This document shows positions 45,412 through 56,979 of a stretch of DNA of 64,000 nt, one piece after another. The notes under the pieces were generated by a model, which was given only the letters and a program-made list of their open reading frames with translations, was not told the origin of the DNA and did not search any database. Numbering within the stretch: the first letter of the stretch is position 1; every line of letters starts with the position of its first letter. A program made the position numbers and the translations under genes. The DNA comes from Geosiphon pyriformis (Eukaryota; Glomeromycota; Glomeromycetes; Archaeosporales; Geosiphonaceae), in the NCBI GenBank assembly GCA_016748015.1, contig JAAOMT010000040.1:1-64000 (forward strand), given 5' to 3'.

Positions 45412-45480
<69 letters not shown>
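45412..45480. repeat. (ATT)23 microsatellite
   Basis: Perfect 69-base trinucleotide run, the longest perfect ATT tract in the window. Confidence 0.92.
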
Positions 45481-45908
45481 GTATTTTTTGTTTAAACTTG
45501 CCAAATATTACAATATGTATTCAAATCTAGAACTTGCCATTCAAATCTAAAACTTTCCCATTCAAATCTAAAACTTCAAGTTTAGAACTTGCCAAGTAGA
45601 AATCCTTTTCCCAAAATTGATCACACAGATATTAATCTCAAAGATTAGTTACTTTCGGTTCCGCACGGCATACATAAATGATTTATCCTTTCTTTTTATT
45701 AACAAAACTCAAATGTTGTAGCACAAGAAAAATTATCCTATTTTTATCATTAGCCAGAATTGGTGAAAAGAAATCAAAACCCCCCAAAAAAAAAATTTAC
45801 TCACGAGATAGCTTTTACTCCGATTGTCCGAATATTTTAATTAGAATGATTTTGAAATTTGTTTGGTCGCTAAAAACAAAGATTTGTGTCTCTTTCCAAA
45901 ATGGATAA

Positions 45909-45923
45909 AACCCTAACCCTAAC
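45909..45923. repeat. Short interstitial telomere-like motif
   Basis: AACCCTAACCCTAAC, two and a half units of the TTAGGG-type repeat on the complementary strand. Too short to be a telomere. Confidence 0.6.
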
Positions 45924-46167
45924 GCCCAGCCATTGAAAAAATTCTGTCATTACACTACTTATTACACATTATTACACATTATCACACATTATTACATATT
46001 ATTTACATTCATTCTATTTACCCAAAAATAAAAAAATAATCCATCTAAAAAAGGTTTATCATACGATCTCTCATATGACGATGTTTTTTTTCATCAAGTT
46101 TCCCACAAGTTTTTCTTTAATTGTTAAGAAAGGGGGATGCTAGCGTGTTATGTTGTTGATGTTGATG

Positions 46168-46169
<2 letters not shown>

Positions 46170-46203
<34 letters not shown>

Positions 46204-46240
46204 GTTGTTGTTGTTGTTGTTGTTAATGATGATGATGATT
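46170..46240. repeat. (ATT)n(GTT)n(GAT)n compound repeat
   Basis: Three successive trinucleotide blocks in about 70 bases. Confidence 0.88.
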
Positions 46241-46620
46241 ATAATGATGATGATTATTATAATGATAATGATAGTGATTATGGTGTTTAAAAATTATTTA
46301 ATCATTAAAGAGTCTCAACATCAAAAACTGTTAATATACAGATTTCATCTTTTACATCGGCCTTAAAATCGTCATGCGTATTCAAACCACTTTTTTTTCA
46401 AAGATTTCTTTAAAAATAATTTCTTTTTTTTAAATCATTCCCCATATCTACTATTTTACACCATTTTTACTCGAAATCGGTTAAACACGTACTTAAAAAT
46501 AATTTTTTTTTTGATATCGTCCTATTAAATCTTTTTTTTTAAAAAAAAAATGTTATCCAATTTTTATTTTAATCCTATTTTTATAACAGAAATTAAACTT
46601 CCATTTAAAAATATATTTTA

Positions 46621-46980
46621 AATAAATAAATAAAATATATAACATAATTCATTATTAATACTTTAAAAAAAAATAATAATAATGAAATTTTACTTGTTTC
46701 ATTCGATAAGATATATATATATATATATATTCCTTTAAATCCATCGAAATTCTAAAAAATGAAATCATACCATTTTAAATAAAACTTTTTAAAACCAATA
46801 TAATTAAAGATTTTCCTTAAAAACTAAAATATAAAGTTTAAGATTTAAACTTGCTAGTAAGATTTCACTGTTAACCAATGATTAATATTGAATAAATGTT
46901 CTTATTCACAAAATTATTATTATTAATTTGTGAATAAGTTTATAACAACTTGGTTAAAATGAAATATTTTTAATAAAATG

Positions 46981-47032
<52 letters not shown>

Positions 47033-48284
47033 TCTTTTTCTTAAAATTAAATTACAATATTTTTTATATTTTTAACAATAATATAATTTAATAAATTTGC
47101 TAAATTATTGTATTTTTAAACTTAAAGTTTTAATATTATTATTAATTAACAAATATAGTTCAATTACTACTTATAATAATACAATTAAACAAAATTTTAA
47201 AATAAGTATGACTTATGCTCTTTCTATATATCATTAATTATTCAAACTAAACAAAATTACATAATGTTTTAAAATTGTGAATAATATAAATGCCATTATA
47301 AATTCCAAAAAACATTAATAACAAAAAAAAATCAACACTAAAATTAACTAAAATCTATTTTTTGAATGTTTTTATTTAAAACAAACTGCTAACATCAGAA
47401 AATACCATAATATTTAAAGACAACAAATTTTTGATTTTATAAAATCTTTTTAAAATAATATTAAAAACCCATATAGTTAACCAATAATGAACAGCAATAT
47501 TTTTTATCAAGTTAATAATCATAATAATTATATTTGATTTAATCTTACATAATTTAAAGACTTTTTATACCAATTTTTAAAACAAAATTTTTAACAACAA
47601 TTATATACAGCTGGTTTTCAAATCTTATCTTATTTTACAAATAAACAATCATAAAATTTTTAACTAATAAATTAGTAAAAACAAGTTAATTACTTAAAAC
47701 AATATTAATAATTTTATTATAAATAGCAAAATCTAAAGCACATACAAAAATATAATTAAAATTTTTTTAATAAATTACATTAGATATAAACAAAACTTAA
47801 ATACAAAATATTATATAGTTTTTTTAATACAGTTAACAAATACTTATATAATATTTTTATAAAATAAAAATAAAAAATAACAAAAACCAAATTAATTAAA
47901 TCAATATACAAATAATTATCTGAATACTAAATCTTAAATATTGTCAAAAAATTAATATTATATATTAATAATTTATTCACATATTTTTTAATATATCTGA
48001 TTTTTTATTTAGCATAATTTATCAAATTATATAAATTTTTTATAAAACATTAAGCATTTTTAAAAACAAAAATATTATTCATAATTAAATTTTTTTTTCT
48101 AATTTTATAAACAAAATACAGCAAAAACATAATAATTTATCAGCAATTATGTTTACAAAGTTATTAATTACAATTCCAAAATAGTTTTTTATTTTATTTT
48201 AATAAATTAACAAATTTTTTTTCTCAATATTTATTATAAAAATTTGGTTTATTATCAGTAAATATTGTTACCAACTGAAATTTA
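46621..48284. other. AT-rich island, possible highly decayed LINE DNA
   Basis: G+C drops again here. It includes a TAA repeat at 46982-47032. Short stretches (for example about 47700-47730, AAATAGCAAAATCTAAAG) resemble the minus-strand RT region of copy A near 18120-18170, so part may be another ruined LINE on the minus strand. The match is too weak to set limits. Confidence 0.35.
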
Positions 48285-49320
48285 AGATATTATTTAATAT
48301 AAAATTTTTTTTATAATTTTTGTTATTAATTAGCATATATTATTATGTGATTAAGCTTTACTCATTAAATTGTTAATAAAAAAATATATTATTATTTTAA
48401 TTTATTACTTATTATTTTATCAAATTATTTAAATTATCAGTTAATTAATAACTCGATTTGTACAAAACACAAATATAACCAAATTATAATAATTAGATCA
48501 TGTAATATACTGAATTATATAATATTTAAAAATTTGCCAAAATATTTAATAATTTAACAAAATATTTAACAGTTTAGTAAAATAATTTATAGTTTGCAGA
48601 AATAATTTGTAGTTTAATAAAATATATATTTATTTTGCTGAAATATTAAAAAAAAAAGTGTTAAATTATAGAATAATATTATAACAAATTGTATAAAAGA
48701 AGAGTTTTTCTCTTTAAAAAAATATATTTTAATTTAGAATTATTACTTTTTAAATATTTTTTCTTATAATAATTTTTTTTACAAATCAACTCCAATAAAA
48801 CTTACTTGAAAAACATAAAATTTTTTATTAATTATTGCTTTAAAATTAACTATTTTATATTAATATTTCGAAATTGATTAATTACCAATTTTAATAAACT
48901 ATTAATAACTTTTAGATCTGGATCTAAAACAACTTTTCCAATATATTTTCTTATTTTTTCTTTAGTTTATTTTATTTTATTTTATTTTATTTTATTTATT
49001 TTATATTATTAAGTAGTTCATAGTTAAGATTTCATATAAAAAAGTTAACTTTTATAACAAAGTAATTACACACACTTTTGAAAAACTTACAGACGAAATT
49101 TTTTATAAAAGAGTTAACTTTTATCACAAAATAATTATACAAATAATTGGCATAGAATTGGCTATTTTATTATAAATTTAATAATACATACAGTCCAAAA
49201 TATAAAAAAATACTTTAAAAAAAAAATTAGCTTATTAAAGATTTATCAATTTTTATTAACAATAAAATTAATAGTAAAATAATATTAATAATATTAAAAA
49301 AAAAAATAGAAAAACTTTTA
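48285..49320. repeat. ~1 kb interspersed repeat, copy 2
   Basis: Same orientation and order of anchors as 23825-24790. It differs by an extra stretch of about 70 bases near 48345-48410, where TATATTATTAT is repeated, and by many substitutions. Non-coding. Confidence 0.65.
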
Positions 49321-50050
49321 ATAACAATATAAACATATTATTCAATATAACTTAACTATTTAAGTTAATTACTACTGTATTTTTCACAATAATATAAGTA
49401 AAAACAAGAATAATTACTATCAGCTTAATAAAAATTAATAATAAAATACCATAAATGTCTAAACTAATTTTAATATTAAAATCTAAAAAATAAGCAAATA
49501 TACTAGTTAAAGCATTTTAAAAATTCAAATTTTTAACAGATTCATTAGTAAATTATTCTTAAATTAGTTTTAATTAAGTATTTTTCAACTATTTTTAAAT
49601 TATTATATTTAAATAAATCAAAAAATAGACTTAATTAAAAAAATAAAAAATAAAAACTATTAAAATTACTATTAAAAATAAATCTAACAAACAAAATAAA
49701 TCAGACAAAAGTTAGATCTTTAAAATATAAATTTTTTTAATAATAAAAATTTTTTCAAGTAAAACAAGAACTGTATTAACTTAAAAATTAATTAATAAAA
49801 GCAATACCAAATTTTTTTAGAAAACAAACCAAACCAAAATAGATTAAAATATTTAAAACATCTAACAATAAAACTTTATTTTTTAGCCAAAACCATGTTA
49901 GTTATATTAACCAAAAAATTGTTTAATAAATTAATAGATAGTTTTATAAAAAATTAAAATAGATATTATAAAGTTTAGAATATAATTTACAAATTTATTA
50001 TATAATAATTAAAAAACCATTAAACTATATAATAAAAAATACTAAATAAT
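49321..50050. other. AT-rich interval before LINE copy C
   Basis: Low-complexity A/T DNA without an identifiable gene or element. Confidence 0.45.
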
Positions 50051-50167
50051 ATTAGGAAAAAACTTCTTTTTCTCCTTCATCTAAAATTCCCAAAAAAGAG
50101 TCAAAAGTTTTTTCAAAAAGAAGTTTTTTTACTATTCAGTACAATAAATCAAAACCATTCTTCAATT

Positions 50168-51993
50168 ATGAGACCACTGTTGGCTCTGTTATTGCTGTTA
50201 TAAAAAAGACTATTAAAGTTTCTGGTTCTGAGAGTGGTTTCAAGGCAGTTGTATCGAGGAAAAAGAGGAAGGAAAGTGTGTTGGCAGAGGGTGTTGATAA
50301 TAGAGGGATTGCTGCTAAAGCTCTTAATGTTTGTTTATGAGGTTTAGAGACTGGAGACACTATTAAGTCTAAGAGTGTTAATATAAAAAAAAAGTGTCTG
50401 GTGGAGGAGACCAGCTTTGATTATGGTAAAAGTGATGCTCTGGCTGGTAGGGATCATAATCAGACACCCATGAGTTTAAAAGTTAAAACTAAGAAGACAT
50501 TGGGCAAGCCGTTGGGAAAGATTGATTTCTCAAAGAGTAGTGATGATAATGGTGTTCTCTCGGATGCTCCTCTTGAGCTCCCCCCTCCTATGAAAAACTT
50601 GGTCAATGTTCCAATCAGGAAGTTATTCGTATTGAATATTGGCTTGGATAAGGTGGCCGGCAAATTTTCTTAGGAAAAGCTTGTGGTGGTGAGGAAATTA
50701 TTTTCTGGAATCAATGGTTTTGGGGAGGTGTCTACCCCCTCAAAATTCTCAGAGATCATCAGAACAACGTTTACTTCCAAATCGAGTCTAATAAAAGCTA
50801 TTGATAAGGCTGCAAGTGTGAAGATCTTAGTAAACACCAATCTCAAAAAATCTTCTAGGTGGTCAGATCAGGCTGTGGTCATAAAAAAAATTCCAATTGA
50901 AACGTCAGCTGAGGCTGTGCACGTTGCGCTATCTGAGTTTGGAGTTTTTAAGGCAATCAAGATACAATTAATTGGGCTGTGGCAGAAGGCAGTGGTAGAT
51001 TTCGAGCAATCAGATTAGGCTGATTTGGTTGCAGCTGAGTGGTCCATTCTGATCGGAAAAGATGCTGTACACGTGGCTAGGACTAATTCAGACAAAGAGG
51101 CATGAGACGCAAGGGATTGACATAGAGCACTACTCTACATATTGCCAATGGAGACTAATGCTCATAATATCTGGGACTTTGTTAGATCTGTGAGTAGGAA
51201 AACATGCATCATTAATCGTCATCCCATTACGTATGCTCGGGCCAGGTGTGCTGTTGTTTGCTTCGACTCTGCTGAATCATTGAATGCTGCTGTGTGAACT
51301 ATGCCAGTACTTAAAAATGCCAATCTCCACTGGTCTTGTCTTATTTCTGCTAAATGCACCAAGTGTGAAAAGTTGGGTCATACATTATTGGGTTGTGTAG
51401 TTGGTGGGAAATTTTCTTCTGGTAATTCATCGCGTAGGGCTTTCTCAGACACAGATAAAAGCAGGTTGGCAGCCATCTATGCCAAACACTTGGCTCCAGT
51501 TGCTCATCCGGTCTCTTTTGGTGGTCTATCTTGGGCAAAGATTGTTTGTGAGTCTTCTTCTCTCCCCTTTTCTAGTCAGGATGTTTTGTTGAATGATGGC
51601 TTCTTTTCGGAGATAAAGCCATCCCTACCAGTTACAATAAAGATCAACAATAGGTTCACCACTCTTGAGCGCAGTCTCACCAGCCTTGCAGAACAAGTTA
51701 GTAAGCTGGCTAAGAGGTTGGATGCACTTGGGCCAATGGTTCTCCAGCCTAGCCCTGGATGTCAGCCATTGGTGACCCCTTCATCACAGGATCAAGGAGT
51801 GGATGTAGTGATGAATGAAAGCTTGGGTGTGTCCACTAGTGGTGGGACTGTCATGGAAGCAGTGTCTTTTGATATGTCTTCAGTATCTAAGCTGGAAAAC
51901 AGCATGAAATGTTTAATGGAAATGGTTTTGGGCCTTTCAGCCAAAATAGATAGTATAGGTGTGCATTCGGTGTCCCTACCCCTCACTCAATGA
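50168..51993 (+). pseudogene. LINE copy C ORF1 (RRM-like, CCHC knuckle), disrupted
   Basis: Basic N-terminus (SRKKRKESV), an RRM-like region at about 50700-51015 with SDQAVVIKKIPIETSAEAV and IQLIGLWQKAVVDF, a second block around 51020-51300, then the zinc knuckle CTKCEKLGHTLLGC (about 51355-51396) and a coiled-coil-like LTSLAEQVSKLAKRL. Stops at 50338, 50671, 51016, 51103-51105 and 51118-51120 break it; the last two replace Trp codons seen in copy A. The last 231 codons (51301-51993) are open to the ATGA junction with ORF2. Confidence 0.85.
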
Positions 51994-54900
51994 GCAGTTT
52001 GGTCTGGAAATTTGCTATGTGCAACATCAGGGGCATGAACAATTCTGCTAAGCAGGAGAACATTATTAGGTGGCATAAGGAAATAAACAATTTGGTCTTT
52101 ATCGTTACTGAAACAAAATTAAGAAGTAAGGTTTGGCTGTGGATCGCAGATAAGTTTGATGGTGTTCAAGTGTTCACTTCTGGTTTAGACTCTGGTCATT
52201 TGAGTGTGGATGTTGCTGTTATCATGGACATTTCTTTGGCTCATCACATGTACAAGGTTTCTGAGGTGCCTGGTCGGCTCTTGTCCATTAAATTACTTTT
52301 CAAGAGTAAACTTTCTGTGTTGATTCTGGGGCTTTATGCTGGTGCTTTTCCGGCAGTTTGGTTCTCTCAGGCTGGTGAAGTCAACTCTCTTATTGCAAAG
52401 GCTGTCAATGAATCCTTTTTCATTGTTCTTGGTGGTGATTTCAATGAAGATGGTTCTTGTAAGTGTGCAAGTTTTAGGAAGTGCCTTGATTTGGGTCTGG
52501 CAAATTCTTTGGTCAGAAGCCCAGCTGTAAAATTGCCCACTTGGACAAACTCTAGGGGTGTTAGGAAAACAATTGACTATGTGATGGTTTTTTCAAATTT
52601 GGTTAATGCAATAGTACACCACAGTGTCTCAGATGTTGGTGAGCATTTCGAAATGGACCATCAGGCTGTTTCTGTGTCTTTGGGTTTGGGTGGTTTATTG
52701 GATATGCAGTTGAACTCTCTTCGCAAACAGGCGAATAGAGATCATTGGAAGTTTAATTTTAAGGGTGCTGATGATGCGAAATAGAACAAGTTCAAGAGTG
52801 CTACAGCTGCTAATGCCACCATGTTCTCTGATGATTTTATTGCCTCCCAGCAATTCTCAGATTTGGATGCGATATGAGACATTGTTCGCAAGATAATGGT
52901 TCTTTTAGCTGATGAGGTGTTCAAGAAGAAATGGTTTAAGGACTATAATAGTGTTTTCACTAAGGAATCATCCAAATTTTATAAGTTAGAACTTTTGATA
53001 TCGAAGCTGGTTAAAGCTTCTCGGTCGATTTGTCATGACAAATTCATTTCACTGTTGGATGTCTGGGGTTCTCTTGATAATGATAACGTCTCTGTGATCA
53101 GATCTCTTTTTCTCTCCAGTTCTCCTCTTAATACTGTTCGGTCAGCCCTTTCCAAGGTCAGAAAAACCTATTACTTACTTAAAATGGCAGAATTGAAACA
53201 CATAGAGGAATCTCATATTAAATCGGCAATCAATAAGAGGATGGAAAGTTTCAAGCTAAACAAAAGTTACACTATTCGGAGTGTTCTGGAGTGCCCTTTC
53301 CATAAAGTCGTTTTGGATCACTTAGTTGTGGATGATGAGCTAATTTTGAAACCTGGTCCTGTGAGATCAAGGGTGGATGAAATCATAGAAGGATGGACTA
53401 AGAAGCATAGGGTGGTTTCCAATGTTCCTGATGTGTGATACTGTCAGTATTGGCTATTGGATTACATTTTTGATGAGGCTTTTTCTGGTGTAATGCAGCC
53501 AATTGAGTTTTTGGAATTGTTCGGCATGGTTTCTGATCTGCCTATTGGCAAGGCTGCTGGTCTTTCGGGTATTTCAAATGAGCTGTGGATGCATAGTGAT
53601 AGGTCTGTTTTGGATATGCTCTTGGTGCTTCTGAATTCTTGTCTGTTTTATAAGTCTGTGTCTGGTCCTTGGAGGGAAGCTTGGATTTCGATGATCCCTA
53701 AATTATACGAGTGGGAAGGTGTCTTCACAAATACCCAACCTATAGCCTTGATCGAGACAGCTTGCAAGATTCTCTCCAAGATTCTCTCTGATAGGATATT
53801 GCTGGCATGCAGTGCTCATGACATTTTTCATGGAGATAATTTTTCAGTTTTGAAGAGTACAACTACCCAAACTCTTATTTTTGCTATTGGTTTGGTTGTT
53901 GAGGATGCTTTGGAGAAGAACAGGAAGCTCTGGCTGGTATTGCAAGACATGCAAAAAGTGTACAACTCTGTTGGATGGGAGCATCTCGAAAAGTGTTTGG
54001 TCAGGATCAAAATGTGTGGCAAATTTATTCGCTTTTTCGGTAATATTCATAGGAATCAGACCAATCGGGTTATGACGGATTTTGGTTTAACTGATAATTA
54101 TAGTGTACATGATGGATTGGACTAAGGAGAAGTTTTTTTCCCCTTTCTTTGGCGCATATTTTATGATCCTCTTTTGTGTAAAGTCAAGCATCAGAAGAGT
54201 GTGTGTGGGTATAGACTTAATTCTCATTTTGTTTTTAAGAGTGGTCGCGCTGAATCTCATGCTGGGTTTTCTACTTTTTTTGCTACTGGGGCCTTTGTTG
54301 ATAACACGATTTGGGTTGGCAGCAGTCAGGCTGCTACTCAACATATTTTCAATGTTGCTAGTGAATTTTTTCGGATAAATGACATTTCAATCAATAATAA
54401 CAAAACTGTGGCTATTCCTATTAATAGCAGGATCAGCAATCCGTCTCTTTTTATCAGTGGTTCACCTATTTCCATAGCCAAAAAAGGTGAATCTCATCGG
54501 TATTTTGGTATCTTTCTCTCAACTGATGGTCTTTTTAAGCCTAGTTTGGCTAAAGTGCATTCAAACGTTCATTTTTTCAGTAATTTGGTTCTAAAGAAAG
54601 TGGTTTCAGATAAGCAGTTTTTGTACCTGGTGTTGGTAGTTCTCTAACCTATAGTCAGTTATAGGATGCAGTTCAGCTTTGTCCCTGTTAGTGTGTGCAA
54701 CAAGTGGAATGCTCTGATTTACAAGGGTTTGAAACTTAAGTCTGGTCTTCTTTTTGATTTTCTTAGTGACACGATTCATCATTTTTTCTTTTATGATTTG
54801 AGGTTCTTCTCACAATGTCAGTCTGAAAGCAAGGTTGCTTCACTTATTAGTTTTGCGAACTCCTGCGGGGTTCTGGGTTAATTGTTTAGTCACAGGTCTC

Positions 54901-56669
54901 ATGACTTGCAGGTTCTGTGTTGACATTCTATTCATCCATTGAATTCACCAGCTCGTATCCATGTCTGTGTTTCCAATAATTTCTTGTCAGATTTGGTATG
55001 CATTCTTCTTGAATACAATTTGTCTTTAGGTGGCTCTTTGGCCAGCTCTTTTTGGTTTTATGATGGGGTGCCTATATCTGCTGTTCTGGACAAATCCTTG
55101 TTTTTCAAATACTTGCCTTCTCTCCAGCGTTATGGCATTGTCTTTGTGGATTAGCTTCAGAATCATCATGGGAATATCTTCGATTGGTACATTTTTAAGC
55201 AGTAGAAGAAACTGGATTCTCGTGGCCCAGTTCTTGAGTAGTTTGGATGCTCTGTTGCATTTTTCAGTGGTGCGCCTCCCTCTCCTTTGGCTTTGAGTGG
55301 TGTTGGCCCTGTGGACATTTGTGGTTCTAATGATTTTGTGTCTGTATGTGATCATCTTTCTTAGGTTGGCGCTGATAGTTTGTCTGTATATACAGATGGG
55401 TCAGTAAAAAATTTGGGCATAACTGATTGTAGGACCAGGGCTGCTGCCTTTTTTGAGGACATTAACTTGGATTTGGGTGTCTGTGTTCAGAGTTTGATGT
55501 TGTCTACTTTGGCGGAGTTGTAGGCTATAGTGTTGGCTCTAAAGTGCATACCTGTGGATCATTCTGTTTGCCTGTTTTCAGATAGCCAGGCAGCTTTGGA
55601 TGCTTGCAAGTCGGAGGTTAACTTGGTGTATCCTGACTTTTACAATCAGTGTTGGGTTAAGCACTGGCATATTGGAAATATTATCTGCAAAAAAAAGTTG
55701 AGGGTTAGCTAACACAAGGTCAAGAGCCACTCTGGTGTGTTAAGAAATGATTGCGCTGATAGCATTGCTGACGCTACAGCTTTCTCTGATTGGTTTCTCC
55801 CTTCTCGTGTTGCTGAATGGTTTTTGTTGGCAGATAGTGGTATTGTTTTTGGTAATTCTAGGCACTTTGTTTGAAATGTTTTTTGTGCTGTCTGTTGGGC
55901 ATGCTGGGAGGTCGGTTCTGGTTCTAGGTTTCTAGCTGGTAATTTGCACTCAAATGTCAATTGGCTTATCTCTTCTGGAGTTTGGCACCCAGATTTGCAT
56001 ATGGCAACTGGTTTTACTAGCAGGCGCACTGCTGATATCTGTACTTACCTTATGAAGACTTTGCACTGTCAGCTTTCTATTGCTGTACGAAAGTGCGTTT
56101 ATCATAAAAGTTACCCTAGTGTTTTGTGTCTGTATTGTGATGAGGTGGAGGTGTCTGATCATGTGTTTTCTTATGTGATTGATGATGTGGCTCGTCATTG
56201 GGTTTTGGAATCCTGTATGTCTTCTTAGAAGGTGCTTTCTGGTCTCTTCCTCTCTTTTTCAAGCATTTTACAGATGCTGTCAACCTGTGCTTCAGATTTC
56301 CTGGTATTCTCGGCCCTTTGTAAGGGTTTTGTTTTCAAAGGATGGCTTCAAGAGGCTGTTTCTATTTTCCATGATCCCAGAGTTGCTGGCATTAAAATTG
56401 CTGATTTTGTACGCTCTATTTGTGTCACTTTCAGGAATGACATTTGGTTGGTCTATGCTAAGCATCATGCATATATGGAAAAGAATGGCCTGATCCTAGT
56501 GGATGGCTCAGTTTCCATCTCAGTTTCTGGTTTGGCTTCAAGATTCTCGAATGGTGTGATTAAACTGCTTGGTGTTACTAAAGCTTTTGGCATTCGTTTT
56601 GGCTTTCGCAAATTTTGCTCTTTTTTTTCAGGTATTGGTGACCCAGTTACAGTTAATATAATTGCATAG
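51990..56669 (+). pseudogene. LINE copy C ORF2: endonuclease / reverse transcriptase / RNase H, disrupted
   Basis: The endonuclease domain (51990-52784) is open and keeps CNIRGMNN, TETKL, GGDFNEDG and EMDHQAV, so its catalytic pattern looks intact. The RT domain (about 53450-54650) has LQDMQKVYNSVGW and, at the active site, AFVDNTIWVG with Asn at the second Asp. The RNase H region (about 55370-55780) has YTDGS and SDSQAALDAC, with the Glu replaced by a stop at 55522. C-terminal CLYCDEVEVSDHVFSY lacks the last Cys. Stops include TAG at 52782-52784, TGA at 52875-52877 and 54921-54923, and TAA at 54123-54125 where copy A has CAA. Confidence 0.87.
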
Positions 56670-56810
56670 TGTTGTCCTGACTGGCTCAAGTGGCTGGTCA
56701 CGTGTGGAAAGTGCATGATTCACGCCTAGTTTAGATCATTTCTTTGATGTATAGTTCTAGATAGTGTTTGGACTTTACTTGTTAAATAATAATAATAAAA
56801 AATAATAATA

Positions 56811-56979
56811 TTAGTAAAAAATTTTTAAATAAATTAGTCTTAGATTTTGGTTTTTTTTAATAATCAAGTTTTACTTGGCACAAACATATTTAGTCACAAA
56901 ATCAAATTGAATATAATAATTTATAAAATTTTTCTCTTGTTAATCTTTTAATCATGACAAGAATAAAGAATTATCAAAA
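56811..56979. other. AT-rich spacer between LINE copies C and E
   Basis: Short A/T-rich stretch with no assignable feature. Confidence 0.4.

Larger units (their letters stand above)
37704..46620. other. Gene-free, microsatellite-dense intergenic region
   Basis: About 9 kb with no supportable coding gene on either strand. It is built of unique AT-rich DNA interrupted every few hundred bases by long tandem repeats with unit sizes 1-10, listed separately where prominent. The longer open frames (for example 42121-42540) are products of repeats. Bases between repeats are less AT-rich than in the LINE islands, suggesting non-transposon DNA. Confidence 0.6.
50055..56810 (+). mobile_element. Near full-length inactive LINE retrotransposon (copy C)
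   Basis: About 6.7 kb on the plus strand, same family as copy A. The 5' UTR begins AAAAAACTTCTTTTTCTCC near 50060, then come ORF1, ORF2 (overlapping by ATGA), a 3' UTR with ATGATTCACGCCTAGTTTAG and GTTCTAGATAGTGTTTGGAC, and an AATAAT tail to about 56810. It is inactive because of several stops and frameshifts, though long coding segments remain. I could not define target-site duplications in the AT-rich flanks. Confidence 0.9.

Noticed and set aside
45909-45923. Telomere or chromosome end
   Set aside because: Only two and a half CCCTAA units with unique DNA on both sides.
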